Notes: generated by a model from the sequence alone, not told the origin. Counted from the first letter of the stretch, positions 1 to 8,777 are shown. The stretch: DNA of 55,407 nt from Eisenbergiella tayi (GCF_001881565.1 NZ_MPDJ01000001.1:70538-125944); one strand, 5' to 3'. Made by a program: numbers and translations.

Positions 1-109
1 GTCGTATTTTGGAAAAAACCGTCATGCAAACATAGGTAAAACCAAATCGCGGAGTGCCGAAAAAGGGAACCGGGTACATACCAATTTACGACAATACACA
101 GTTATATAG

Positions 110-247
110 ACAGTCTCGCTCCTTCAGCCAGAAGGTCGTTTAGTTGCTGCAGCAAAGGTCTTTGTCTGGAGCCTGGATGTTTTGATGCCTGACATGGACG
201 GCTGTAAGATACGCCATATCATCCAGAACAATCCCACTGAATCATGA
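110..247 (+). pseudogene. Remnant of a response-regulator receiver domain
   Basis: Reading from just after a TAG at 107-109 to the TGA at 245-247 gives a 45-residue stretch containing LDVLMPDMDG. This is close to the LDVMMPGMDG phospho-acceptor loop of CheY-type receivers. No start codon, no N-terminal half and no output domain are present, and the frame closes about 15 residues after the motif. I read it as a scrap of a decayed two-component regulator. The match is short, so chance similarity cannot be excluded. Confidence 0.4.
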
Positions 248-742
248 GTGATGCATCGTTTTTATTACATCCAAAGGGATTCCTGTAATTATTAAGAATC
301 AAGATCATATCATCACCATAATCATCATTGCTCTCTACAGAAATTGGTTCACAATCTGTTTCTTCATTTTTCATGCAGTTCGTTTCGATTCCATCCTTCT
401 TCTGCACTATAAATCCTTTTTTCCGCTACTTGCTCGATAAAATACATATACTTCATTACTCTTCTGCGCTTGTGTCACCATATAAAATACCCCCTTTGTA
501 AGTGCTATCCTCTCTTTTTTCCAAAAATTATTGATTGCAACCGGTATCTCATGTTTACTTCCAATTCAACATCTGAATCTACTATGTATATGTATACACG
601 TCTAGCAATTACATATTTACCAAATTACATCTTTTCTTAATATCCCTAGCGCAAGTCAAACCATAATACTCTCCGGACTGCTCCCGCGTACTTTTATGCA
701 TTAAAAAATTGAGGATATTTTTGTACAATGTAATTTCCCCCA
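248..742. other. AT-rich gene-poor stretch
   Basis: About 500 bases of low-GC sequence with no convincing gene. A 62-codon GTG-start frame on the minus strand (219-407) is the only open frame of note, and it overlaps the receiver remnant. No terminator or clear promoter was recognised. It fits a degrading region between two broken genes. Confidence 0.4.
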
Positions 743-1006
743 TTATTGGTGCTTGTTCACAGGTAGAATAATCCGATCTTCTACTTTAAATGGAACCATT
801 ATATCTATGGGTGCTGTAAACTTAATGAAGGCAAGAAAAGAATTTTCTTTTCTCTTCATTTCATTCCATTCAGAAGAAAGTTCATAATCAAATGTGACTG
901 GTATCCCCTGCACACTAAATCCGTCGTCATAATAATACGGATTTCCATAGTTATTTATCTAGTATTCTACTCCATTATCCTCCAGATAATTTTTATTTTT
1001 TTCCAT
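743..1006 (-). pseudogene. Small hypothetical protein gene interrupted by an in-frame amber codon
   Basis: On the minus strand an ATG at 1006-1004 opens an 88-codon frame ending at TAA 743-745. Codon 16 is TAG (959-961) and is the only interruption. Downstream of it the frame reads coherently, with NPYYYDDGFSVQGIPV and IKFTAPIDIMVPFKVEDRI. One point mutation, or a sequencing error, would restore an 87-residue acidic, aromatic-rich protein. The size and composition are compatible with a small immunity-type protein, and the DUF1906 gene lies beside it, but I do not recognise the family. The TAG may instead mark a start further in, though no good ribosome binding site follows it. Confidence 0.5.
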
Positions 1007-1119
1007 CAGTCCCCCAGTGTTACTTATTTTTCTAAATGTTTGTAATTTTGTTTCCATTTAAGAAAAGCAAGTACTACTAATAACTGTAACTAAAAGATAT
1101 GCAACGAAGGAGGTCTACT

Positions 1120-3453
1120 ATGGACAAGATGGTACAGGATGTACAGCAATGGTTAAACGACACATGGCCGAAAAAATTTAAGTATGATGAAACGGGCGTT
1201 ACTTCTGGAGAATTTCCTGTCAAACCGGATGGTATGACAGGAAATACCACTGTCAAAGCGCTTGTCATGGCGCTGCAGCTTCATTTTAATCTTGGAGCTG
1301 ATGGAATTTGGGGAGGTGCTACAGATAGTGCATGCCCTGTCATTAGTATCAATACATCGGATGAAATACTGCTGCGTATAGTGCAAGGCGGATTTATTTG
1401 CAAAGGGTATAACGCTGGCGGATTTGATGGAGTTTTTGGACCGGCTCTCCAGTCTGCAATCAATCAATACAAAACTGACCTGGGAATTCCGGAAAATAAC
1501 AAAATGGAACCGGATGTCTTTAAATCTTTATTGACTACGGATCCTACGGTAAAAGTATCTGGTGGCAGCGATGCGGTAAGGGCTGTTCAGCAATATCTGA
1601 ACAGAAACTATTACAGTGTATTTAAAAAAAGCCTTGGTTATCTGCCAACAGGAGGTATTAATGACAGGAAAACAAGTAAAGCCCTTATTTTCGCATTTCA
1701 GGATGCAATTGGAACCGCAGCAGATGGTTCGATTGGTAATAATACATACCGGGCTATGCCGAGTATTGGCAAGGGGGTATCGAATTCAAGGCTAGTGAGC
1801 ATTTTACAGTGTGCCTTAACTTGCAATGGATATGAAGTCAGTGTAAATGGTAACTATTCAGATGAAGTAGTTACTGCAGTGACAAATTTCCAGAAGTTTA
1901 TGTGCTTAAACCTTGATTCCATGGTGACAATGGGGAGTGTAAACAGAAGGACATGGTCTGCTCTGCTCCACAGCAAGGGAGATCCAGAACGTGATGCCAA
2001 TGCCTGTGATTGCGCAACAATATTGGATGCGCCCAAAGCGGCATTACTGGTAGAACATGGATATAAAATTGTTGGCAGATATCTTACAGGTACAGTAACA
2101 ACAAATGGTGTCCGTGTAAGCAAGGCATTGACGATCGAGGAGATTCAAATTACATCGGATGCTGGACTGAAAATTTTTCCCATCTATCAGGATGGAGGTG
2201 CCGCTTCAACATATTTTAAGTATGATCAGGGCTATTCAGATGCAAAGAAGGCTGTTATAGCAGCAAAGGCACTTAGAATTCCATATGGGGAAATCATATA
2301 TTTTGCCGTAGACTACGACTTTAATGAAATACAGTGCCGAGATCAAATCATTCCTCATTTTGAAGGTATTGCAAAATATATGGCTGAGACAGGGGCTGAT
2401 TACAGGGTCGGCATTTACGGCTCCCGGAACATCTGCACCACTGTTTCCAATAAAAATCTGGCCTGCAGCAGTTTCGTAGCTGACATGTCAACAGGATATA
2501 GCGGGAATTTAGGATTTAAAATGCCTGCAAACTGGGCTTTTGACCAATTCCATGAGTATGGAATTCTTGGTTCGAATTTACAGTTCCCGTTGGATAAGGA
2601 TATGGCATCTGGCAGATATGAAGGCTTTAATGCAAATACAAAATGCGGGCATGATAAATACAAGGATTGTACAAAGCATAAAATGCGTGCTGTCTATGAG
2701 TTGGGGCAGCATAATTCAAAAAAACTGCTGTACTATAAATGCCCGATCTGCGGATACAAAGTTAAGGCACCATATCAGCAGGATAAGGAAATACTCACGG
2801 ATAAAGAGTACATGTGTATCCAGGCAGGATATCTCCTTCTTACGTATTTCAGCGATTTAACGAAGAAAGGTGTTTGGTATAGTAATGTCAATGTGATTAA
2901 GTCATTAACACTTGGAATGCAGCTGATCCGTTTACCTTACCAGAACAGATATGAATATTGTGATGGTGATGGACGGTGCCTTGAAGAAACTCTTATTGTT
3001 CCAGAGACATCTGGAATGCCATATATTCCACAATCAGGGAATATTCTCGATATTAAACAGGCGATAGTTGATGGGCTATTTGCTGAGTTTGCAGCGGGAA
3101 TTGGGGAAATACTTGCATGTTTTGCTTTTCCGGAGTTGGCTCCATTTTTTGCATTGGAAGAAGTCAGTGAAGTAATTATGCATCCGAACAAATTCTCCGA
3201 AGATGGTATATCATTCATATTCAAACAAATTGCGGGAACCGCTGAAATGGAGGCTTTAAATGTCATTTTAGATTTACTGACAATCGGAATTGACCTAGAA
3301 GATGATGGTAATATTAACTCTAAAATCAACATGGGGGATTATATAGTCGAATTTACAGCATGTACATATCCTGGAATAAAAGCATGCAAAGTAGTATTCG
3401 ACAAAAACTCACTGAAAGTAAAAGGGATAGCATGCGATTATTATAATGCATAG
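1120..3453 (+). CDS. Peptidoglycan-binding / DUF1906 (Rv2525c-like glycoside hydrolase-like) protein
   Basis: I place the start at ATG 1120, six bases after AAGGAGG (1108-1114); an upstream ATG at 1099 has no site. The 777-residue product opens with about 290 residues of repeated peptidoglycan-binding-like modules (patterns such as GADGIWGGAT and GGFDGVFGPALQ). A DUF1906 domain follows at about 298-505, a TIM-barrel glycoside-hydrolase-like fold, with IIYFAVDYDFN and RVGIYGSRNIC. Residues 507-550 contain paired Cys/His (KCGHDKYKDC, YYKCPICGYK) resembling a zinc ribbon. About 225 further residues are unassigned and include a hydrophobic, Ala/Phe-rich segment. No signal peptide is visible, so export would need lysis or a non-Sec route. 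DUF1906 proteins are thought to act on cell-wall glycan; the substrate is unknown. The toxin-like modular build is inference only. Confidence 0.75.
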   Translation: MDKMVQDVQQWLNDTWPKKFKYDETGVTSGEFPVKPDGMTGNTTVKALVMALQLHFNLGADGIWGGATDSACPVISINTSDEILLRIVQGGFICKGYNAGGFDGVFGPALQSAINQYKTDLGIPENNKMEPDVFKSLLTTDPTVKVSGGSDAVRAVQQYLNRNYYSVFKKSLGYLPTGGINDRKTSKALIFAFQDAIGTAADGSIGNNTYRAMPSIGKGVSNSRLVSILQCALTCNGYEVSVNGNYSDEVVTAVTNFQKFMCLNLDSMVTMGSVNRRTWSALLHSKGDPERDANACDCATILDAPKAALLVEHGYKIVGRYLTGTVTTNGVRVSKALTIEEIQITSDAGLKIFPIYQDGGAASTYFKYDQGYSDAKKAVIAAKALRIPYGEIIYFAVDYDFNEIQCRDQIIPHFEGIAKYMAETGADYRVGIYGSRNICTTVSNKNLACSSFVADMSTGYSGNLGFKMPANWAFDQFHEYGILGSNLQFPLDKDMASGRYEGFNANTKCGHDKYKDCTKHKMRAVYELGQHNSKKLLYYKCPICGYKVKAPYQQDKEILTDKEYMCIQAGYLLLTYFSDLTKKGVWYSNVNVIKSLTLGMQLIRLPYQNRYEYCDGDGRCLEETLIVPETSGMPYIPQSGNILDIKQAIVDGLFAEFAAGIGEILACFAFPELAPFFALEEVSEVIMHPNKFSEDGISFIFKQIAGTAEMEALNVILDLLTIGIDLEDDGNINSKINMGDYIVEFTACTYPGIKACKVVFDKNSLKVKGIACDYYNA

Positions 3454-3480
3454 CATCATAATAGGAAATGTAAAAAGCCG

Positions 3481-3515
3481 ACTGGCCGGAGTTTTATTTC
3501 TCCGGCCAGTTCTTT
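3481..3515. terminator. Bidirectional hairpin terminator
   Basis: An 11-bp perfect stem, ACTGGCCGGAG paired with CTCCGGCCAGT, has an 8-nt loop (TTTTATTT). It is followed on the plus strand by TTCTTT and on the minus strand by AGTCGGCTTTTTAC. It lies 27 bp past the DUF1906 stop. The convergent membrane-protein gene ends inside it, so its last sense codons form one arm of the stem. Confidence 0.75.
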
Positions 3516-4420
3516 GTGGTAACTCTTTTTTTACCCCCAAGATGGATAAAAAAGAAACAGGAAAAGGAAAACAAGATTAAAATACATATAAATTCAGGTA
3601 AATTGATTGAATAATCATAAAAAATTGGAAATAGGTTTATATAATGAAAGATAATAGGACCTAACACCAATTCGTTATAATAAAATCCTATATAGTCATT
3701 CCCTAAGTGTCCAAATCCTGACAGTTGAAATAAAATTATTTCTATGGAATAGAAAACGGTAACTGTGCATAGGAAAAGAAAAAATATTTTTGTTATTATC
3801 TGGTTATTTCGGTACTGATACATAGTATAAATCCAGCAGAAGAATTCGACTGCTGACAATACAGCATAAACGACAAAACCTGCTGACAGGGTTGATAGTT
3901 TCAATGTGCAGCAAGTTACAATTGTTAAAATCATTAGCATTTTATTACTTCTGACCTTTTCAGAGCCAATTAATCTTGTGGCTAAGAATAAAGTAGTGAA
4001 AAGATAAACAATGAAAGGGATCAATGCTAAAAGCAAATTAGCTATACGAAAATACGAGAAGTAATGTAAATCAGTAGGGTAATTAATTGCAATGTAGGGA
4101 TTTGGTGCATTTAGAAATGCTAAAAGTTCTATAAGTCTTGTGCTTAATGGATTTAGACCACTAATCTGTAAAGCAGAACCGATATTCCAGCAAAGCATAA
4201 TAAGGGAGAAGATGAATAATATCATTCTTTCCAGCTTTGTTACAGATAGAAGCGTGGTAGCGATGATTAGTCCAAAATAGACCACAATAATTAATATACT
4301 TGTATTATCAGTTGGGAGGAGCCTTATATCTCTAAGTATATATGCAGATCCATAATGCCAGCATATTATTAAATATAGTATAAAGAATATAGGTAGTTTT
4401 ATTTTTTTTACTATTTTCAT
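3494..4420 (-). CDS. Hypothetical multi-pass membrane protein
   Basis: The start ATG (4420) has GGAGG seven bases upstream. The 308-residue product is dominated by about eight hydrophobic segments (for example IFFILYLIICWHYGSAYIL, IIVVYFGLIIATTLLSV and FICILILFSFSCFFFIHLGG). It is Ile/Leu/Phe rich with a short basic C-terminal tail. I see no catalytic motif and cannot assign a family. Codon use is strongly AT-biased, like the rest of the first 5 kb and unlike the GC-richer genes beyond asnA, which suggests a separate origin. The stop codon lies in the loop of the terminator hairpin shared with the DUF1906 gene. Confidence 0.6.
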   Translation of the reverse strand: MKIVKKIKLPIFFILYLIICWHYGSAYILRDIRLLPTDNTSILIIVVYFGLIIATTLLSVTKLERMILFIFSLIMLCWNIGSALQISGLNPLSTRLIELLAFLNAPNPYIAINYPTDLHYFSYFRIANLLLALIPFIVYLFTTLFLATRLIGSEKVRSNKMLMILTIVTCCTLKLSTLSAGFVVYAVLSAVEFFCWIYTMYQYRNNQIITKIFFLFLCTVTVFYSIEIILFQLSGFGHLGNDYIGFYYNELVLGPIIFHYINLFPIFYDYSINLPEFICILILFSFSCFFFIHLGGKKRVTTKNWPEK

Positions 4421-4621
4421 ATTTCCTCCAAATATATAGATTATATTATTCTATTTTTATCATTATATCACTAATATGACTTGGAATAAAGTGTCAAATA
4501 TGTGTCATTTAGTTTGCAAACAAATTATTTATACACTATATGTGTAGTTTTTTCAACTTATAGCTTTGGCCATAAGTTATGTAAAAATCCTGAGTAAACA
4601 GGTAACTGTTTCTTATTTTAA

Positions 4622-4644
4622 TTATAGAATATAGTATTCTATAA
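4622..4644. promoter_or_regulatory. Palindromic candidate operator
   Basis: A perfect 10-bp inverted repeat, TTATAGAATA and TATTCTATAA, is separated by TAG in the AT-rich spacer between the divergent membrane-protein gene and the truncated ORF. The dyad spacing suits a dimeric repressor. A looser relative (TATTATTCTAT) lies near 4445. No regulator is encoded nearby. AT-rich palindromes also arise by chance. Confidence 0.3.
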
Positions 4645-4709
4645 TTTTTTATGAGATGAAAAGTACCAGTTGGAAAATTTCTTCAGAGGAAATACTTGGA
4701 TAATGCAAG

Positions 4710-5087
4710 GTGTCATTTAAAAATGGAGTGGCACCTTTAAAGGTTGAATTATTTTTACTGCGTTCATTGATATGTTTAATAAAGTTACATAAGACTATGA
4801 CAACGTTCACATCTATGATAAAGATGGGCATTTATTTTTTTAATGATGAAGAATTGAATCAGGTTCTTCTTGTGTTTGTTGATACTATCTATTCATATGA
4901 TACCAAGCAAAAAAAATTTTTTGGGGGTACAGATAAATATATGACTGAAAAAGAATATCAAAACTTTCGACCAATTACTGAGTTGAATTCTGAGTCCGAA
5001 GTAGAAAAAGAGCCTAAACCAATTATTTCATCTCTCTTACAGGCCGGCGCGGCCCAGGGCAGAAAGCAGGACGGTGGGACCGTTTAA
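4710..5087 (+). pseudogene. Hypothetical ORF truncated by a repeat arm
   Basis: A GTG-start frame of 125 codons. Roughly the first 110 residues form an unremarkable sequence with one hydrophobic stretch and a charged C-terminal part (NSESEVEKEPKPI). The last 16 residues are translated from the solo palindrome arm that begins at 5040, so the natural 3' end has been lost or replaced. No good ribosome binding site precedes the GTG; an internal ATG near 4797 is an alternative start. It is probably the 5' part of a gene disrupted when the repeat arrived. I do not recognise the family. Confidence 0.35.
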
Positions 5088-5150
5088 AAACAGGACGGGG
5101 CAGCACAAGGACAGTGGATTGGGAGCCAGGGGGCTGTGAAGGGTAACAAC
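5040..5150 (+). repeat. Degenerate solo arm of a long palindromic element
   Basis: The sequence starts CAGGCCGGCGCGGC and ends GGGGGCTGTGAAGGGTAACAA. It closely tracks the right arm of the palindrome at 49643-49748 (CAGGCCGGCGCGGCACAGGG ... GGGGGCTGTGAATGGCAACAA), with substitutions and an internal expansion in the middle. No partner arm or core is present, so it is half an element. Its GC content is far above the flanking DNA. Confidence 0.7.
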
Positions 5151-5195
5151 TTTTTATCTTCATACGGACAGAACTTTTTATCTTCATACAGACAG
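5148..5195 (+). repeat. 24-bp tandem duplication
   Basis: Two adjacent copies of a 24-bp unit (AACTTTTTATCTTCATACGG plus ACAG) differ at one position. They lie between the solo palindrome arm and the asnA promoter. No hairpin or coding potential is evident. Confidence 0.75.
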
Positions 5196-5201
5196 ATATA
5201 A

Positions 5202-5230
5202 TTGACATCCTCATTCTGCTGGATTATGAT
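5202..5230 (+). promoter_or_regulatory. Consensus sigma-A promoter for asnA
   Basis: TTGACA (5202-5207) and TATGAT (5225-5230) are separated by exactly 17 bp. Transcription would start near 5237, giving a leader of about 150 nt before the asnA start codon. No terminator-type hairpin was recognised in that leader. Confidence 0.75.
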
Positions 5231-5389
5231 AGGAAAGGACTATTGTCAGGTCAAATGCCATCCGTAATTCCGGGTATATTTGACCTTGCTGGCAGCTTAT
5301 TGATGACCATACATAATCACTTGGTCTGCTGCCTTTGCATGAATCAAAAGTGGGAGGTATATCCGGCCAGTGGAACCGGAGAAAAAAAC

Positions 5390-6400
5390 ATGGAAAATTT
5401 GAATATTCCTAAAAACTACCAGTCTGCCTTATCCCTTCATGATACCCAGATCGGTATTAAGACGGTAAAAGATTTCTTTCAGACCCTTCTTGCAGAACGG
5501 CTGAACCTGCTGCGTGTATCCGCTCCTCTTTTTGTGGATCCGGCTTCCGGGCTGAACGATAACTTAAATGGTGTGGAACGTCCCGTCGCTTTCGGGATCA
5601 AGGAACAGAATGATTATGAAGCGGAGATCGTGCAGTCTCTGGCTAAATGGAAGCGTTATGCATTAAAAAAATACGGATTTATGCCCGGCGAGGGCCTGTA
5701 CACCGATATGAGCGCTATCCGCAGAGATGAGGTTACGGATAACATCCATTCCATTTATGTGGATCAGTGGGATTGGGAAAAGATTATTACCAAAGAAGAA
5801 CGCACTCTGGACACGCTGAAGGATGTGGTGCGTATTGTATACAAGGTGCTTCGGAAAACAGAAAAGTTTATGTCCATCCAGTACGATTACATAGAGGAAA
5901 TCCTTCCTCATGATATCTTCTTCGTAACCACACAGGAGCTGGAGGATATGTTCCCTGACAACACTCCCAAGGAAAGGGAATATTATATAGCCAAGGCCAA
6001 AGGCGCTGTCTGCATCATGCAGATCGGTGATGTCATGGAATCCGGAGAACGCCATGACGGCCGTGCGCCGGACTATGATGACTGGTCGCTGAATGCGGAT
6101 ATCGTGGTCTATTATCCGGTACTGGATATCGCACTGGAGCTTTCCTCCATGGGTATCCGTGTGGATAAGGACGCTCTTCTTTCCCAGCTTCAGAAAGCCG
6201 GATGTATGGACAGAGCCAGCCTCCCCTTCCAGAAAGCCATTATTGAAGAAAAACTTCCTTTTACCATTGGTGGAGGTATCGGACAGTCCCGTATATGTAT
6301 GTTCTTCCTTCGGAAAGCCCATATCGGCGAGGTACAGTGTTCCCTCTGGCCGGATGATATTACAGCGGAAGCGGAAAGCCATGGCGTCCATCTTCTGTAA
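5390..6400 (+). CDS. asnA: Aspartate-ammonia ligase (asparagine synthetase A)
   Basis: AsnA makes asparagine from aspartate, ammonia and ATP (giving AMP and pyrophosphate) in the cytoplasm. The frame is open from 5243, but the product begins at ATG 5390 (MENLNIPKNYQ), with GGAG upstream. That gives 336 residues against about 330 for E. coli AsnA. Family blocks are clear: ETQ-like HDTQIGIKTVKDFFQ near the N-terminus, RVSAPLFVDPASGLND, a central YVDQWDWEK, and the class II synthetase-like C-terminal motif IGGGIGQSRICMFFL. It is transcribed alone from a consensus promoter at 5202-5230 and is closed by a terminator at 6461-6490. The identification is secure. Confidence 0.96.
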   Translation: MENLNIPKNYQSALSLHDTQIGIKTVKDFFQTLLAERLNLLRVSAPLFVDPASGLNDNLNGVERPVAFGIKEQNDYEAEIVQSLAKWKRYALKKYGFMPGEGLYTDMSAIRRDEVTDNIHSIYVDQWDWEKIITKEERTLDTLKDVVRIVYKVLRKTEKFMSIQYDYIEEILPHDIFFVTTQELEDMFPDNTPKEREYYIAKAKGAVCIMQIGDVMESGERHDGRAPDYDDWSLNADIVVYYPVLDIALELSSMGIRVDKDALLSQLQKAGCMDRASLPFQKAIIEEKLPFTIGGGIGQSRICMFFLRKAHIGEVQCSLWPDDITAEAESHGVHLL

Positions 6401-6460
6401 ATGCCAGGCTTCGAAGGACAGGAAGAATACCTGCCTTAAATAAACAGAAAAGTTTACCTG

Positions 6461-6490
6461 CATCCTGCCGTTTTTACGGCAGGATGTTTT
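6461..6490 (+). terminator. Rho-independent terminator after asnA
   Basis: A 10-bp perfect stem, CATCCTGCCG paired with CGGCAGGATG, has a TTTTTA loop and is followed by TTTTCT. It lies 60 bp beyond the asnA stop. Confidence 0.85.
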
Positions 6491-6519
6491 CTACAGGGAA
6501 ACGCGTTCCTTCCTCCCTG

Positions 6520-7335
6520 CTATTCCTTTTTTTCCTCAATCCTGATCATAATCTGCGTGATATAATCATTCTTGTCCGCGATCACAAATTCGTTCAATCC
6601 CAGTTCATAAGCATACCCAACGAGCTTAAAGCCATTTTCTTCCGCAAATGATACCATCCTGGCATACATCAGAGGTAATTTGTCCCATGCTCCTTTTTGG
6701 TAACCGCATAAATACTTTCCCCTGGGTTTTATTGCCCTCTGCGCTGATGAAGAACCGCTCAGAGCAGGGGTATAGATACCGTCATAATCATCAAATTCCT
6801 CATTCAAAACCTTATCAACAGAAATAAAACCGCCGATTCCCATACGGATTTGTTCGATGCTCCATACATCTTTTATATAGGTAAATAAATCAGAGAAATC
6901 ATCATCTGAAAAATCATACGGAAGAATCAAATATTCTTCTTCCTCACATTCTGTTATTCTGATTTCCTGCTCCTGCAACGTATCGCAAAATTTTACCTGT
7001 TCCTTTTTAGCATGCAGTATCTTTCTTACCCTCTTTAAATTTTGTATCTGAGCATCTATTTCTTTTTCCTTTATTTCAGCGATTTTTATAAAGCTGTCAG
7101 AATCAGGGGTATGTAAATACTTCTGTATTTCTTCAATACTCATATTCAGATCTTTCAGCATCCGTATATACTCAAAATCTATACTTTGAGAAAAATTATA
7201 ATATCTATAACCGTTATCTCCTTTTGTATCGGGTGAAAAAAGGCCGATCGTATCATAGTAATGCAGAGTCCGTTTATTCACCTCATGTAATTTGGCAAAT
7301 TGAGCAGTGGTTAATTGGATTTTACTTTTTTTCAT
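6520..7335 (-). CDS. MerR-family regulator with GyrI-like effector-binding domain
   Basis: The start at ATG 7335 (MKKSKIQLTTAQF) follows AAGGAG by nine bases; the frame runs 16 codons further up without a site. The product has 271 residues. An N-terminal winged helix carries the MerR signature TLHYYDTIGLFSPD followed by GYRYYNF. A coiled-coil dimerisation helix of about 40 residues follows, and the C-terminal 150 residues resemble the GyrI/BmrR small-molecule-binding fold. The ligand is unknown. A perfect palindrome (7358-7374) in the spacer to the divergent GNAT gene is a plausible operator, so autoregulation and control of that gene are both possible. Confidence 0.85.
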   Translation of the reverse strand: MKKSKIQLTTAQFAKLHEVNKRTLHYYDTIGLFSPDTKGDNGYRYYNFSQSIDFEYIRMLKDLNMSIEEIQKYLHTPDSDSFIKIAEIKEKEIDAQIQNLKRVRKILHAKKEQVKFCDTLQEQEIRITECEEEEYLILPYDFSDDDFSDLFTYIKDVWSIEQIRMGIGGFISVDKVLNEEFDDYDGIYTPALSGSSSAQRAIKPRGKYLCGYQKGAWDKLPLMYARMVSFAEENGFKLVGYAYELGLNEFVIADKNDYITQIMIRIEEKKE

Positions 7336-7357
7336 TTTTTCAGATCTCCTTATTGAC

Positions 7358-7374
7358 TTTACAGTTACTGTAAA
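7358..7374. promoter_or_regulatory. Candidate MerR operator
   Basis: TTTACAGTTACTGTAAA is a perfect 17-bp palindrome between the divergent merR-like and GNAT genes. It begins four bases downstream of the start of a TTGACT hexamer (7354-7359), as expected of MerR sites that sit in an over-long promoter spacer. Binding by the adjacent regulator is inferred from position only. Confidence 0.45.
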
Positions 7375-7473
7375 CATTATCATTCGAATTGTAAACTAAA
7401 ACTTTACAGCGGCTGGAGGTCATTCGGCACCTGGGGAGTTTTCGTCAGAAAAAAATGACAAGGAGAAATAAAT

Positions 7474-8094
7474 ATGAAGATTACCTTACGAGAATATCAA
7501 AAAGAGGATTTTCAGGAATTGGAGAATATGATTCGGGAGACATGGCATTACGATGAATTCAGCAGTTCCGAGACGGCTGCCCGATTAGCCCGTGTCTTTT
7601 TAAACAGCTGCTTAACCAATCACACCTTCTCCCGTGTTGCGGTATGGAATGGCAAACCAGTGGGAATTATTTTGTGTAAAATTACAGCCGGCTATAAATG
7701 CCCCCTGAAATACAGGGCAGCACAAATAAAATCCATTCTGTCTCTGTATTTATCCAAAGAGGGCCGAAACGTATCAAAAATTTTCGGGAATGTAAACGGT
7801 ATTGATAAACAGCTTTTAACCGATGCCGGGAAATCTTATCCGGCTGAACTCGCACTGTTTGCCGTCGATCCCTCCTGCAGGGGAAAAGGAATAGGGAAGA
7901 TGCTGTTTCAGGCTGTTCTGGATTATCTGAAGGAACAAAAACTTGATGAATTTTACTTATTTACCGATACAAGCTGTAATTATGGTTTCTATGAACATCA
8001 GGGGATGAGACGGCACTGCGAAAAAGAACATATTTTCAATATTAACGGACAAACCGCAAAAATGAGCTTTTTTATTTACGAATACCATTGTTAA
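7474..8094 (+). CDS. GNAT-family N-acetyltransferase
   Basis: The product has 206 residues, with AAGGAG eight bases before the ATG. The acetyl-CoA-binding core is recognisable: ELALFAVDPSCRGKGIGKML, with the R/Q-x-x-G-x-G/A pyrophosphate loop RGKGIG. DEFYLFTDTSCNYGFYEHQG closes the fold. An insertion of about 60 residues between the first strand and the core sets it apart from minimal GNATs. The substrate cannot be read from sequence. It faces the MerR-like gene across a palindromic site and may be that regulator's target. Confidence 0.85.
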   Translation: MKITLREYQKEDFQELENMIRETWHYDEFSSSETAARLARVFLNSCLTNHTFSRVAVWNGKPVGIILCKITAGYKCPLKYRAAQIKSILSLYLSKEGRNVSKIFGNVNGIDKQLLTDAGKSYPAELALFAVDPSCRGKGIGKMLFQAVLDYLKEQKLDEFYLFTDTSCNYGFYEHQGMRRHCEKEHIFNINGQTAKMSFFIYEYHC

Positions 8095-8128
8095 ATGCTG
8101 AATGCCTCCCGTAAATGATACCGATCGA

Positions 8129-8157
8129 TTGACTTTCAGGCAATAGCATAATATGAT
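8129..8157 (+). promoter_or_regulatory. Sigma-A promoter for the Nudix gene
   Basis: TTGACT (8129-8134) and TATGAT (8152-8157) are spaced by 17 bp, 129 bp before the Nudix start codon. No other gene intervenes. Confidence 0.6.
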
Positions 8158-8285
8158 TAATAAGTCTTGAACAATATGGATTCGCGGAAATACGGCAAAT
8201 GTCTCAGCAGGCAGGAGAACCTTTGGTTCTATGCCATCGTGCCCGTTTGGCCCGTTTCCTGCGGGAATAAAAGGATGCAGAATAT

Positions 8286-8777
8286 ATGGATGGAAAATTA
8301 AGATGCATGACTTCCGTTTATCTGTCAAAAAGCAATAAAATGCTTTTGCTTTACCGTCAGGGAAGCAGTGTTGTAAATAATTTATGGATTGGTTCTGCGG
8401 GAGGCCATTTCGAGAAAGATGAGCTGAATGATGCAGGTGCATGTGTTTTAAGGGAATTGGAAGAGGAAACGGGACTTACAGCAAGTGAAATTTCCGAGCT
8501 TTCCTTAAGATATGTCACTTTAAAGAGAACAAAAGGGGAACTGAGGCAGAATTATTACTTTTTTGCCGAATTAAAGGAGCATGTGGATACAGATATTATA
8601 TCCAACGAAGGAATCTGTAAATGGTTTGATTATGACGAATTAAATTCATTGGAAATGCCTTTTACCGCTCAGTATGTGATCAGGCATTATCTTGAAACCG
8701 GAAGACTGAATGATAAAGTATATGGCGGAATTGCGGATGGGGAAAAGGTGGTATTTATTGAAATGCCGGAGTTCTGA
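8286..8777 (+). CDS. Nudix hydrolase
   Basis: The product has 163 residues. The start at ATG 8286 has AAGGAT 13 bases upstream; ATG 8307 is an alternative. Nudix enzymes cleave nucleoside diphosphates linked to another moiety, often damaged dNTPs. The Nudix box is present as GGHFEKDELNDAGACV followed by LRELEEETGL. The metal-binding RELEEETGL part is canonical, but nine residues separate the first Glu from the RE pair instead of seven. I believe some 8-oxo-dGTPase-like family members share this spacing. The gene sits among small acetyltransferase genes and appears to have its own promoter. The substrate is unassigned. Confidence 0.85.
   Translation: MDGKLRCMTSVYLSKSNKMLLLYRQGSSVVNNLWIGSAGGHFEKDELNDAGACVLRELEEETGLTASEISELSLRYVTLKRTKGELRQNYYFFAELKEHVDTDIISNEGICKWFDYDELNSLEMPFTAQYVIRHYLETGRLNDKVYGGIADGEKVVFIEMPEF

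Noticed and set aside
219..407. 62-codon GTG-start ORF on the minus strand
   Set aside because: It has a plausible weak ribosome site, but overlaps the receiver remnant, has no recognisable domain and sits in decayed AT-rich DNA.
5370..5385. T-box-like sequence (AGTGGAACCG) just before asnA
   Set aside because: It resembles the T-box antiterminator element, but the base after TGG does not fit tRNA-Asn, no terminator or specifier stem was recognised, and the leader is short. It probably arises by chance.
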